Below are positions 1 through 11,600 of a DNA stretch of 64,000 bases, piece after piece. Under the pieces are notes generated by a model. It was not told where the DNA came from, ran no database searches, and was given only the letters and a program-made list of their open reading frames with translations. Source of the stretch: Larus michahellis (taxonomy: Eukaryota > Chordata > Aves > Charadriiformes > Laridae). A program made the position numbers and the translations under genes. How positions within the stretch are numbered: the stretch's first letter is position 1; the number at the start of each line of letters is the position of its first letter. The stretch is taken from assembly GCF_964199755.1 (NCBI RefSeq), contig NC_133899.1:29181446-29245445 (forward strand). The letters are read 5' to 3'.

Positions 1-770
1 ACAGGCTGGAGAAGTGGTCTGACAGTGATCTCATGAAGTTCAACAAAGAGAAATGCAAAGTTCTGCACCTGGTGAGGAATAACCCTGCACCAATGCAGGC
101 TGGGGACTGACTGGCTGGAAAGCAGCTTTGCGCAGAAGGCCTTGGAGCACACCAAGCTGACTGTGGGCCAGCTATGTGTCCTTGTGGGAAAGAAGGCCAA
201 CAGCCTCCTGGGCTTCATTAGGCAGAGTGTTACCAGCAGGTCAAGGCAGGTGATCCTTCCCCTCTGTTCAGCATGGGTGAGACGCATCTGGAGTGCTGTG
301 TCCAGTCCTGGGCTCCCCAGTGCAAGAGACGTGGACACATTGGAGTAAGGACTTGGGGTGTCTGTCACGTGAGATGAGATTGAGGGAGTTGGAACTGTTT
401 AATCTGGAGAAGAGAAGGGTCAGAAGGATCTTGTCAATGTGTGCAAATACCTCATGGAGGGCAGGGAGTAAAGGGGACGGAGCCAGACTCTTCTCAGTGG
501 TGCCTTGTGAGAGGACAAGAGGCCCAAATTGAATGCCTCAGTGCAAAAATTGAAATACAATGAGTTCCATTAAAATATGTTCACTGCAAGGGAGGTCAAA
601 AAATGGAATGGGTCGTCTGGAGAGTTTGTGAAATCTTTCTCCTTAGAGATATTCAAAACTTGACTGGGCATGGCCCTGAGCAACTTGCTTGAGCTGACCC
701 TGCTTTGAGCGGGGGAGCTGGACTGAATGGTCTCCAGGTGAGCCTTCCAGCCTCCATGTTTCTCTGCATT
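1..770 (+). repeat. CR1 LINE fragment, 3' portion, cut by window start
   Basis: The sequence follows the well-known 3' half of avian CR1. Recognisable pieces are ATGAAGTTCAACAAAGAGAA near 34, AGAAGGCCAACAGCCTCCTG near 192, CAGCAGGTCAAGG near 235, TTTAATCTGGAGAAGAGAAG near 398 and the end-proximal GGTCTCCAGGTGAGCCTTCC near 729. It is interrupted by stops and small indels in every frame, so it is an old dead copy. The terminal ATTCTATG repeats are not recognisable, and the 3' boundary is approximate. It is clearly more decayed than the second CR1 at 14254-15298. Confidence 0.9.
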
Positions 771-2039
771 ACAGCCTTTATATCTGTCTGTTCTGACTCT
801 GCATGACAAGATGATAAAAATTCATCAAATAATCTCAGCATCAAGATATATAAACTATATAAAAGAAGGGAGAGATGATTTCTTTCAAATTGAGAACTTC
901 TAAACCAGAATCCACTAGAAAGTGTCTCTTTGTTAGCAGGCTACCTTTATCTTCTTAGTTACTTTTTGCTGAGGTCTCAGAGGTTGTCTGTAAGGGTAGT
1001 CCACCAGTTTCTAAAGTGGTGTCTTAGATGATGCGGCTGGAGTCGCCATCAGGTGTGGGCTTGGTAACATGAAATCAGTGAACTTGCATTGGTCTAAGGC
1101 ACGATGAGTAAAGCAACTATGAGTTAACCTGAGATTTCAAAGAGGTGATCTAGTTTGAAATTGGCTTTGTTCATACACCCTTTAAACTTTCTAGGAGGAA
1201 AGAAGTACTGAAATAAAAAGCCGTATCTGCTCATAAAATAGGAACAAGCTGTCATATTGTCCTGCTGGTCTCACTGGTGTAGTCAGGCCCCCCCTGTACT
1301 CCCTTTTTTGCTCCTGGAGAGGGACGGCTGGGGTGGAGGGACCATTGGTCTGACTTGGTACAGCTTTCCTTACGTTAAACACCTTTCTTTAGTTCTTATT
1401 CAGGATACAATACTGAACTTGGATAATGGCGACCAGGTAATTAATCCTATTGTCTGAAGCAAAGCGAATGGCATTTGCTTCTTTATAGCAAAAAGCAATA
1501 GTGTTTGTTGTGCCTTTGATCTCTCTAAAGTGCTCTGATGTGATGAGGTCATCTTGAGGAAGCAATAACAGGTCTTTCCTTGAATTTTGTATTCAACTCG
1601 ACGTAAAAGGAAGAAGGAAAAATGGAATCGAATATGTGCTTATTGTGATAATTCGTTTCATTCAACAATTAGCTTCTTTTTCAAAGTTGCTGTACAACTT
1701 TGAGTGTTGGAATGGGATATTGGCGAATGACTTCATTAGTTTTCACTGACGCTAATTTTGCTTTCTAGATCAGTAAGACTGCTGGCTTCCCTTTCGAAAC
1801 TGATTTTCTTTATCGGTGTATTTGCTTGTGTGTCTTGATAATCCTTCCAGTTACTACTTCAGAAGATGTGGGAAGGAGAAGAATACTTGTTCCCTGAAGG
1901 TTGCTCTAAACCAGTCATTGCTTGTATGATGCGCAATGAATGAAATATTTCCATACACCATAAAACTTTATCTCAAAGAAAGCCTTGAGAAATTCAAATA
2001 ATGGCAAATATTCTGTAGACTAACTCTTGCAAGGGCTAA

Positions 2040-2175
2040 ATAGCCTGGCCTTGATCCAGGAAGGCACTTAACAATGTGCTTAAAGTTAAGCACATTGAAT
2101 ATTCTTACTGGCATGAGTGAAAAATCAATGAGACTACTCACATGCTTAAAATAAGACATATGCTTAAGTGTCTTT
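2040..2175. repeat. Ancient dispersed repeat relic with TTAAGCACAT palindrome
   Basis: The segment holds a perfect 12-bp inverted repeat, CAATGTGCTTAA (2072-2083) and TTAAGCACATTG (2086-2097), with a 2-nt spacer. It also holds further copies of the core at CATGCTTAAAATAAG (about 2142) and ATATGCTTAAGTG (about 2158), and the phrase CTTGATCCAGGAAGGCACTT (2050-2069). Wording of this kind (acatgcttaagtgc, tgctggatcagggcc) is familiar to me from very old amniote interspersed repeats. I cannot name the family without a library search. Confidence 0.4.
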
Positions 2176-5100
2176 CTGGACGTCAGCCAGAGCGTTCAGC
2201 CTGTGAGATGGGCTGAATTCTAATTGTGGGCAAAAGCCAGTAGTGTTTCATATTGCTTGTCTAGTGTGTTTCTGAAGAATTCATTGATATTGTCTGTGTT
2301 TATTTTAATTGGCCTCCATTTCCCATCTAAGCCCTACCAACTCCAAAGCTCTGGGAGTAAAATAGATGTGCAACTTAGGGTTGTCAAACAGCTTGTCAGG
2401 GATAGTACTTAGGCTGTATATATTGTTATAGAGCAGGAACTGGACTTCAGAAAAGCTGGGAAAAGATGAGGTGAAACATGATTGTTTTCTTTGGTAGCCA
2501 AGGTTTTAATATAGAGAGAAAATGAAGAGGAGAGAAGAGAAGGGCTGGTGACACATCGCACCTTTTCAGTTAACATAGTTGCTTCTTAGGAAACATTAAA
2601 GAATGCAGACAGATGCATTAATAATCTGCTGGCAGTGGCTGTTGCCTTGGCAAGTAGGCTTTCCTACCTACTATTGATTTTTCTGACTCTCAGGCAGCAA
2701 TTTGCAATGGGTGGCTTGATCCCTTACCCTCAAAATGGGCAGCGAGATGAGTTGTCACGGCCAAAATATTTTTTACTTTCTAACCAATCCCTCCTGTTTC
2801 TTCAACAGCATCTTTTACTGCTTAGATGACAATTTCCACTGCTGACAACTGTGAATGATAAAATATACTATATTTAAACACAAAGAGCCTCCGTGTCTAG
2901 AGGTGCAAAATAACCCACCACAAGGCTACTGAGCTCTTCGTTGGCACCAGCTACACTTGTAGAACCCAACCCTGCAGCGCTGTAAACCTGGGACATTACT
3001 GGTTGGCAAGTGTAAAAGCAGTGGAGCCACAGTGATTCAGAAGAAATCTTTGCTGTCAACTCTAACTTAGTTATCTAAGGAAATAACACGTCGTTTTCCC
3101 CCCACCCTCTTTTGTTTTTCAACGTCTAGACATTGGTTGTCTTCCATTTTTCCTCTCTGTGTTTACGGCTTCCTCCTTACATCTGACATTGCTGTTTGGT
3201 TTTTTTTCTACCCAGTTTGTTAGAGCCCATGCAGCAAATTCTTCTTTGTACACTGCCTATGAGTTGTGATTGCTGATATTTCTTCACCTGTCTTTTTTAC
3301 TGGAAATTAAAATTTTTGTTTCCTTATATATATTAGGTTTACACCAGATGAGAGAGAAACTTACAGAGTAGTTGAAAGGAGAGTGACCAGAATAAAGGAA
3401 AATCAAGCATAAATGTTTTGTAAAGGGTTAAATAGGTAAAACTAGAAGCAACCAGTTGACCCCGTGGAATTTTATATGTAATTGCAAAAGCATCTCCTGA
3501 AAATGCATCTCCATGAAGGAGCAGACCCCTTCCACAGTGAGTCTTGAGCAGATTTGAATGAGCTTGCTTGTGGTTGATTTTCTTTCAGCTGCAGAAGCGT
3601 GCTTGCTATAGCACTACAAGCTCGGTTTCAAGTATCTTTCAAGGTAACTAGCAGCATATGTTTTTATTGTGTGCTTGCCCTAATGGCTTCATCTTCAACT
3701 TGAATTCCTCTTTTCCTTAAAGAAAGGCTTAATAGAATAACCTGTCACATACAGAATTTCACCTGAATTGAATAAGAGGTGATTTAAGGTTCAAGTTTAG
3801 GAGGTGTATTCAGATTCAGGGATAGCCAAAGACCTTTTAAGCAGTGAAATGATGTGCGCTAAAGGTATTGGAGACAGAATTAGAAGTTGAAGAGTGGGTG
3901 GAAAATGGTATTTTGTAGCTTATTTTTCCTTCAGCTGTTTTTCCCTTAGCTTTTCTAAAATCAGCTATCAAGCTTAAGTCTAGGTCTACGAGTGTATCTG
4001 GTTGCAGGTGTCTTCAATGTGACAGAGCCTTCTGCCACCTAGTGTTAATGTGAATTCTCTCCTCAGCAAGGTATCACCAGATAATTTATTAAATGTCATT
4101 ATTTATTAATGATAATCCCCCCCAATTGCTAGGCGCTCTCTCTGAACGTTTAAAAATTCAGTTTTTGCACCAGAGGGTTTCAGAATCGATTCAATCAGTA
4201 TGCACAACTTCTTTGGATACGTTTATGGAGGATGCAGTTTACAAGGTGGGTCAAGTTGTTACACAAGTAGTCCGTGGAGAATTTCAGTAATTGTGAAGGT
4301 CACTCCTCCGTAACAACTCCGTTAGCACTTTTCTCCCCCAGGTGAAACTAAGGGATTCTGCCGAACTCAGCACACTTTGCTCGGATATCTGTGCTCCTGC
4401 TGGTTCGGGAAATTGTATTAGACTGAAAGCAGCAGAGAGTAAAAATTAATTAAACAGAAATTATATAAAATAAAGAATGGTTCCATTTAGACACTTAACT
4501 CATTGTCTTTTTAGAAGAGTAAAACTAAAATCTCCCATCATCACTGCTTTTTCCCCTCTAGAAATTTCACCGGGGCACAATAGAGAAGGACAATAAAATC
4601 CAGAGAATTGCACCCAGATTTCACAATAGAAACGTCAGACTGTTAAAATAGAAAAATAGGCTTGATGATACTTTATATTTAAGCCAAATAATAATAGCTC
4701 CTACCATATGCTGACAGATAGGAGGAAACTGCTTAGGATTGATGGAGTGTTTTTTTTCCCTTCGCTGCCCTGTAAAAATATTTTTATGAGAACAGAGCAA
4801 CTCTTTCCCGTTCTGCCCTCCACCTCTGAGAGCTGTCTTTGACTGCTCTGTGAAAGAGTGGGGCCAAACGGTTCCTTCGCAGGTTGGTGTTGGAGAGCTC
4901 AGCCAAAAGGCTGCACGTGACTCCTCGCTCCTAGCTCCTGCCCTCCTCTCTCTTCTCCCTCCCACCTCTTCCAGGCCTTCCTGAGGAGCAAATGCCAGCA
5001 TGGCTGAGAGCTGTAAACTCGATCCTCAACATCAGACTGAAACGCTGACCTGGGCAGCAGCAATCAGAACGTGAAGAAGCGGAGGGTCTGATGCGTTAAA

Positions 5101-5257
5101 GCATTAGTCAGCTGGGGTACCAGGAGGGCTGGTTTTTTCACCTTGTTTTGACCTGAACAGTCTCATCTTCTTTAAATAGTGTTCAAACTGCAATCTTTTT
5201 TGCTTTCGACAATTATGCTTTTCAAATACTGCCTAAAGAAAATAACTTTAGGTTCTT

Positions 5258-5329
5258 ATTATCTCAAATGAATAACTACGAGCAGAGAGCACGTTAAAAA
5301 CTTGCTCGTAGTTATTCATTTGAGATAAT
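5258..5329. repeat. Perfect 27-bp inverted repeat (hairpin, 18-nt loop)
   Basis: The left arm 5258-5284 and the right arm 5303-5329 are exact reverse complements over 27 bp, with an 18-nt loop (5285-5302). Pairing stops sharply at both ends. The arms are AT-rich with a GC-containing base (core TAACTACGAGCA). The segment sits inside the MNAT1 intron, so it would be transcribed as a long RNA stem. It could be a small foldback transposon remnant, a recent snap-back templated event or an unannotated hairpin RNA. The sequence alone does not decide. Confidence 0.9.
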
Positions 5330-7433
5330 TATTAGGTTTGGTGGCTTACTCATCTGATCAGTATCAGAGGTTAAAAACCCTCTAGAAATTCTTGTGCATC
5401 TTGTGCTATTTTGTTTCTGAGTCATATTAAACTGGAATTACCATACAACATGAATTCATTGCTACTTTGTCAGAGCAGAGGATGCTGTGTCACAGTGAAA
5501 ACAGAATAGACCGTCTGACTTAGGGAGACAGTGTTTTCAAAGCTGAGGTTATATACAGCTTTTTCTTTGTTCCGATGATATTTTTTCCATCAGAAGTGAT
5601 TTGGGGGCAAAGCCTGTGGTAAATGCATTTCTGGTGTTATTTTTCTGCTCTCAGTCCTTTACGCTGGCAGGGGGGAGAAGGTGATGTTTCTTTCCTGTAG
5701 GTCCAGCCTCATCATTCTTACTGAGGCTGGTGCCCTGCATGGCATTTCAGAGCTGTGCAGGTAAATGGAGGAGGCAAACCAGGGGAGAGCATAGGAGTGA
5801 AGGACACTGTTGACCTCCATTAGTCTGGAGCCTGGCTGTGACCGTGCCTGACACCCGAGTTACTCAGGGGCTCTGTCCTCCCCTGCTTGGACTGAAACAT
5901 GGTCCATCAACGTGGAAAAAAACCTCTAAAACTGTGCTAGCCAGTCCATTTTCCAGCCTCGGGCCCAAAGTTAAGGTCCTTACCAGAGCTTCTGGGGAAC
6001 AAAGTATCTCCTCTCTCCTTGTGGCAGGGCATCCTGTGCTCTGCAGTTGTGGTACAGCCATGACCGTCCTTGTGGTCTGTTGCCACAGAGCACATCAAGC
6101 AAAATGGATTGAAAAAGGGGGTTAAAAAAAAGTCTCTGTGCATCTCCACCCTCTTTCTGTAGGTGTTCCTGACTGAGTGCTCTGTTCAGAAAGGGCTCCC
6201 TTTGCTTCACAGCTGCATAATTTACATGGAAGCTGGTCCAGGAGGAATCTCTTTCATGTAGCTCGCTCAAAGCCCCGGTTCATCAATATGGATTGCTTGC
6301 CGTGCATCGGGGGATTTATGGTACCCGGTGGGGTGCGCGGAAGTTGGAGAAAAATGCAGAGAGTGAGAAACTGTAGGGAATTTTTGTCCTAAAAGAAGAA
6401 TTTGCGTGTCCAGATGAACTGTCTTTCAGAATAAAAGTTGTGTTCTCTCTTTTTGCCTACAGAAGAGGTGCTGTATTCCCGCAAGCTAGGAAATGTTCCC
6501 CTAGCTGTGGGGAAAGGCAGAGTGATGTCTTTAAGAGTGAACTTGCTCTATCCTTTAAAAAAAGATAAGCCCGTGAAAACAATCCTGACTCGGGTAGTAA
6601 GTTACAAAGCAATGGTTGACTTCCTCAGAGTAATAATAATCATTTAAACATATCCGTGTTCTTCTGGTGCCGTTTGTCCTAAACATGGTGTGTGGGAGGA
6701 AGAGTGGAGTTGAAAGATGAAAAATTTGAAGATGAAGCTATGCCAAAACATTTCCACAACATGTTAAAAAGAGAGCTACTTTGCAATTACAGAAATGATG
6801 GCTTAATGGTCTTTTTAGCCATTGAAAAGAAAAAAAAACCCAACAAGATCATAGCTGAGAAAAGGCCCTTGGCGTTCAATGACATTCTTCTCAGGGTCAA
6901 GTACAAGTGGAGCCTGATTTAGTCATAGACTAAATGTAGCTGCAGTTCTGCAGTCCTCCCAAGTGTAATCTATACTAGTCATGCAGAGTGAGTGCTTTGC
7001 TGGATTCCAGCTAGGACTGCAGTGTCCTTGTTACGCGGCGAGGCTGCTCAAGGGTGCTAAAATGCTTACTTGCAGTTGTTTGAGCAGTTTCTGCGATGCC
7101 TGATTGATTTACTGTATCTGGAAGTTCAGACCTGGAAACCTGAGCAAGGGAGAATGCCTTGGCCGCGGTGGCGAAGGCTGGGTGTTGAGAGGACAGACAG
7201 CTGGCGGGTGACCTCAGGAAGATGACAAATGGGGGACCAGGTGCCCCCGATCATCCGAGAGCGTTCCCAGCCCCTCTGCTCGCAGAGGCGCGAGTTACGG
7301 AAGCACTGAAGGAAGGCTTCCTCTGAGCAAGGTTTCTAAGACGTGAACATTAACCTTTTGTTACCAGCTAAGTATGCAGGGATAAGGAATTCAAGCAGCT
7401 ATTTGGGAAAGACTTTAAGCTGAAATTCTTTCA

Positions 7434-7545
7434 GTTTGAAGGAAAACAACAACAAAAATCATCAAAATGGTAGTGGTTGCGCATATTTTGGAGACGGCGA
7501 ACATTTTGATGATTTTTTTGTTGTTGTTGTTGTTTTCCTTCAAAC
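7434..7545. repeat. Long near-perfect inverted repeat (about 36-44 bp arms)
   Basis: The left arm 7434-7469 begins GTTTGAAGGAAAACAACAAC. It is the reverse complement of the right arm 7502-7545, which ends GTTGTTTTCCTTCAAAC, except that the right arm has extra TTG and T units. The outer 17 bp and the inner ATCATCAAAATG block pair perfectly. The loop is 7470-7501. Length differences are confined to the TTG/CAA microsatellite part, which fits replication slippage after an originally perfect foldback formed. Confidence 0.9.
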
Positions 7546-8037
7546 GCCAGCAGGAATGTGTGGTGCTGAGATGTACGGTGAGCAAATCGTTCACACAGCG
7601 TAATCTGTGACGGTGCTTGACTGACCTGCATGGAGCCATTAAAATGACTAAATATATCACTGGGAGGGAAGTGAGAGGTGAGGAAGCCCCCCAACAACTG
7701 AAGAAAGAAAAGTCAGCAAAGAACTGGTATCCTTTATAGAGCTGAAACACGTGAACAAAAAGAAATTGGGTAGCCTTTAGTTTTCCTTTGCTTGCAAAGG
7801 TTTAATGTCTTTGCAGGTTCTGCTTTCCATTTCCCATTTTAAGTGACAGGCAGTCACTTGCTAAAATGAGAACTTTCAGATAAATCACTTGTCTTGAATC
7901 TGCCCTGTAACAGCACAGGAATCTATAAACCAGTTGACTTAGAGCAGCTGAGAATATGCCTCCTTTTTCTGAAGTCTGCCTATTGGGGATTATGGTGTGC
8001 TCTAGCAGCTTCAGGGTTTTCTTTTTTTTTTTTTTTT

Positions 8038-8081
8038 AAAAAAACAAAACAAAACAAAACAAAACCAAAACCTAAAACAAA
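8038..8081. repeat. T-tract followed by (AAAAC)n simple repeat
   Basis: A run of T at 8022-8037 is followed directly by A-rich AAAAC units to about 8081. This is ordinary low-complexity sequence in the MNAT1 intron. No upstream retroposon body was recognised that would make it a poly-A tail. Confidence 0.85.
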
Positions 8082-8570
8082 CCCAGCAAAACAATTTAAT
8101 CTCTTTCATTGCTTTAAGTTTTGAAAGCGCATTCAGGATTTCCAGCATAAGCTCAGATCACTGAATCTCCTGCAAAGACAGGAATGGCTGCTCTCTTGCA
8201 TTTAGATTTTCTAAGGTTGAAACTGTTACACAAGTGATGCTGCCTGGTCAAATGTTAAGAGAACCTGATTAACTGTAGCATTTGATTATTATCAAAGGAA
8301 ATACGCAGATGCCCATGGTGAATTCTGGGCTCACATGAGGTGCAAAATGTGTTTATCAAAACATGCGCTGGGTTCACGCACGTGAATTCTCATTGAATGT
8401 AAATCTCTAGCTTGCGTTAAGTCCTCAGTGGGAAAAAAGGCTGATTTAACTTGTTAACATTTTTAACAATATGCTTACAATCTCAACATATTGTAATTGG
8501 ATTTGGAGTTCCTTCGAAGATGGATATAGGTCAGTTTGTGCTACTGAAGGGATTTATGTGCCATTTCAGA

Positions 8571-8672
8571 GTGCTTTAAGTCTGTAGTCTTTATGTCTAT
8601 AGTTTCCGGTGCTTTAAGTCAACAGTCTGTAAGTCTATAGTCTGTAATACTTTGAGTTGCTAGTCCATCTCT
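8571..8672. repeat. Diverged tandem repeat, 38-bp period, about 2.7 units
   Basis: Units start GTGCTTTAAG at 8571, GTGCTTTAAG at 8609 and ATACTTTGAG at 8647, each followed by variants of a GTCTGTAGTC / GTCTATAGT text. The spacing between the starts is exactly 38 bp both times. The third unit is degenerate and truncated. Confidence 0.75.
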
Positions 8673-11600
8673 GCGTGAAATAGTTGTATCAAGGCTGGTG
8701 CCTTCTTAGGTAGGACCCTACAGCGGATCTGGAACTGTCGAACAGTTGTTACAGTGGTGCCTGCAGAAACCCCTATGCGCAGCCTGGAAGTGGTATCCCA
8801 GCACCGCTGTTCAGCCTGCGGCACAGAAAATGTAGAAAATGCATATTAGGTCAGAGTAATACAAAGCTTCCTTTTTTCTATAAAACCTTTTTCATCATTA
8901 GTTTCCTGTCTTTACACTTTAAAACATCCACTTCTTTTAAAATTATATCAGACAGTTTCTGTGGGGCAGAAGGCATTTTTCCTTGTTCTTTGATCTTCAT
9001 TTCTCCATGCTTTTTCACCTTACCTTCAGGCAATAGCATCGGCTTCTCAGTCACTCCAAAGGCAAATGCTTATCTCCCTGTTAAATAAACGCGGGTACCT
9101 GATTCTAGTCTCATGTCTGTTTAAAAACTAGAGCAGCAGTAGAATTGCAGTGCTAGGAAAATACTGGAGAACCAGGTGCTCTCTAAATTTTTCTTCCTTT
9201 AAACATTTTTTTTTACCAGTGGAAGCGTTGTTAGTTTTGTTTTTGGTTTTGTTTTTTGGGGTTTTTTTATGACACATTCACTTAAGAGCACTGAAGATGT
9301 ATTTTGAGATAGCTGTCACAAGAAAATTTCCCTCCATTCCACCCCCCAATGTATTAGCTTTGCAGTGGAAATGTTTGGTCTCTGGAGTCTGGATTTCATC
9401 ACAAAAAGAGGAAGTTTTCAGGGAAAGCAGTATGGGAAAATGTGATTCTGTTCTCTTCCTCTCAGCAAGGATGGCTTCTTTGACTTTGTGTCTTTGCATT
9501 TAAAGATCTTTTTACTGCGAGGTTCACAACTGTACTTACCAATGTCATAGGAAATTTGTAATAAATCTCTGATACAGGTAATTAGATATATCTTACAGTT
9601 TATGTATGTGTTTTACTGTTAGAAGAGGAAACAGTTTATGTGAAACATCAAATAAAAGTGCCTTAGTTTTTGTATTAAACACTCCGGAGATTCTTTTATT
9701 GGTCACTGCAGTAGCTGAATGGTAAGGAGTGAAGCTGCTGCTTTCGGAGCAGGAGCCCTGAGCCCTGAGATGCTGCCGGGTTCCTATTGCAGCAGCGCGT
9801 GTGCGGGTTTGGGCTGCCAGGGTATGAAATGTTTGCCCTTTGATATAACGGAGAAGAGGAAAAGAGGGAGGAATAACTCATCACTGATTTCTAGCTTTGG
9901 AGTCAGAACTGGCTTTATCAGAGACAGCTGTTTCAGGGCTGATATTACTTTTCTAGGCTCTTTTCTGTTTCCCTGCTTCAGTGTCAGGTAGCAGAGCTCT
10001 GTGCTGTTCCGTCTTAGCTGAGGTGTGCTGTGGCAGACCTGTTTTATTTTAATTTTAAAGAACTTTGTTTCACCACACGCAGTTGATGTCTGCTCCTGCC
10101 CAGAGACACTCTGACAGCTGTTGAAATAAATAGCTATCTAGAAGAAGCAGATGGAAGAGGCTAAAAAGAATCACTACAGGTCCTAGATTTCTTTTCTTGA
10201 TTTTGTGTGTTGGTGGTTTCTTGGCTTTTCTACTGGGAAAAGTTATTTCTGGTAGAACAGAGTTCTTCACTTAGAAGACTAAAACTGGAAAATAAAAGTT
10301 CTAGGAGCCAGGAACTCAATTTTTTTCTCAAATCTTCATTGTAATAAATAGAGACCCACTAGAGTCAGTAGGCATCTGATTTTGAAGAATTTATTGCAAG
10401 ATGAAGACTTTAACTTTTCTGTATTGGAAAGTTGATGGAAGTTTCCCTCTGAAGTAAAGGGGGATAAAAATACTCAAACATCACCTAAGTATAGATAAGT
10501 TTATTTCCAAACAATTCAAGCAAGCCCCTGGAAATGTCATCAATGGTAAAGTCACTTGGAACCAGAGGGTTTGCTCGTAATACCAACCATGCATTCAGCA
10601 GTCAATTCTGGCAGCTTCAGCCCCTAAATAAGCGAATGACTACGGTGTGTCTGGCGTTGGAGGCATAGGTGGTGGTTTTACAAGCACGCCGTAAGCTGCT
10701 ACACCTGATCGCATGCTGGTTTGTTTGACTGAGAGGAACTTGGGGCATAGCTCTGCATATTGTGACGAGTAAGTGATAGTTCTGCAGCAGTCTCTTGGGG
10801 CATGGGTACGTGAAATGGGCTGAGCAAGTTTGTGGCGTGGAAAAGGCTGGCACTCATGCGACACCTTGGGGAACAATTTCTGCTCACCAAGCCCTCAGAA
10901 AACTAGCAAAGCTAAACAGTATGATTAATAATACAAATACAGACTGCCTTACTAAGCTGAATCTGAACTGGTGGATCTGCTGTCTGCAGTGGGATTGCTG
11001 GGGCTTCAAGGGTGGTGTTTATGGTAGCTCTCTTGTCTTTAGCGGGATTTTTTGGTAGGCAAAACTGTATTGTGGTATTTAGAGTCACTTTTCCTTGTAC
11101 CCCTGCACTGTGGACTGCATTTGGTCTTGTCCTGCTGCAAGAATAACAGGTGACATAATCTGGTTAAAAATATATTCTCTTTCTGTCTGCCTTGGTATCT
11201 GTTGTATTTGGACCTCGCTATGCCTAGCAGTTTCTTGCTGTTCACACTCACTGCTGCAATTGTATATGCAGAGGCATAATATCCAGGGGCATTAAAAAAC
11301 CCCAAACAACCAGCCCCTGCCCCCAGCTATTGCAGTGGGTAGCTGCCTGCCCCTTTGCTGGTGCTTGCAGCAAACCCCACACTGTGGTAATTTGTTGTCC
11401 GTTTTGACTTCCCGGTCACATTCAAATTAAGGTTATTAAAATGGTTATGCTTTATTTATCAACGAAATGATGTCTTGGTTCCTTGAGGCAGCCATGGACT
11501 TGACTTACTCGTTTCCAGGGGAGAATTTTCCCAATTCAACTATAAAATGCATTTTTCCCGTTTAGTCCTTGCTGTCCTGGAGAGTGGAGAAGCGTGGCTG

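Noticed and set aside
4093..4290. Protein-like 65-codon frame with possible acceptor (TTGCTAG) and donor (AAG|GTGGGT)
   Set aside because: Looked briefly like a cassette exon of MNAT1, but it matches no part of MAT1 and has a weak acceptor. Would need cDNA evidence.
6438..6647. Frame after TTGCCTACAG that could be an exon
   Set aside because: No resemblance to MNAT1 and no good donor in phase at its end.
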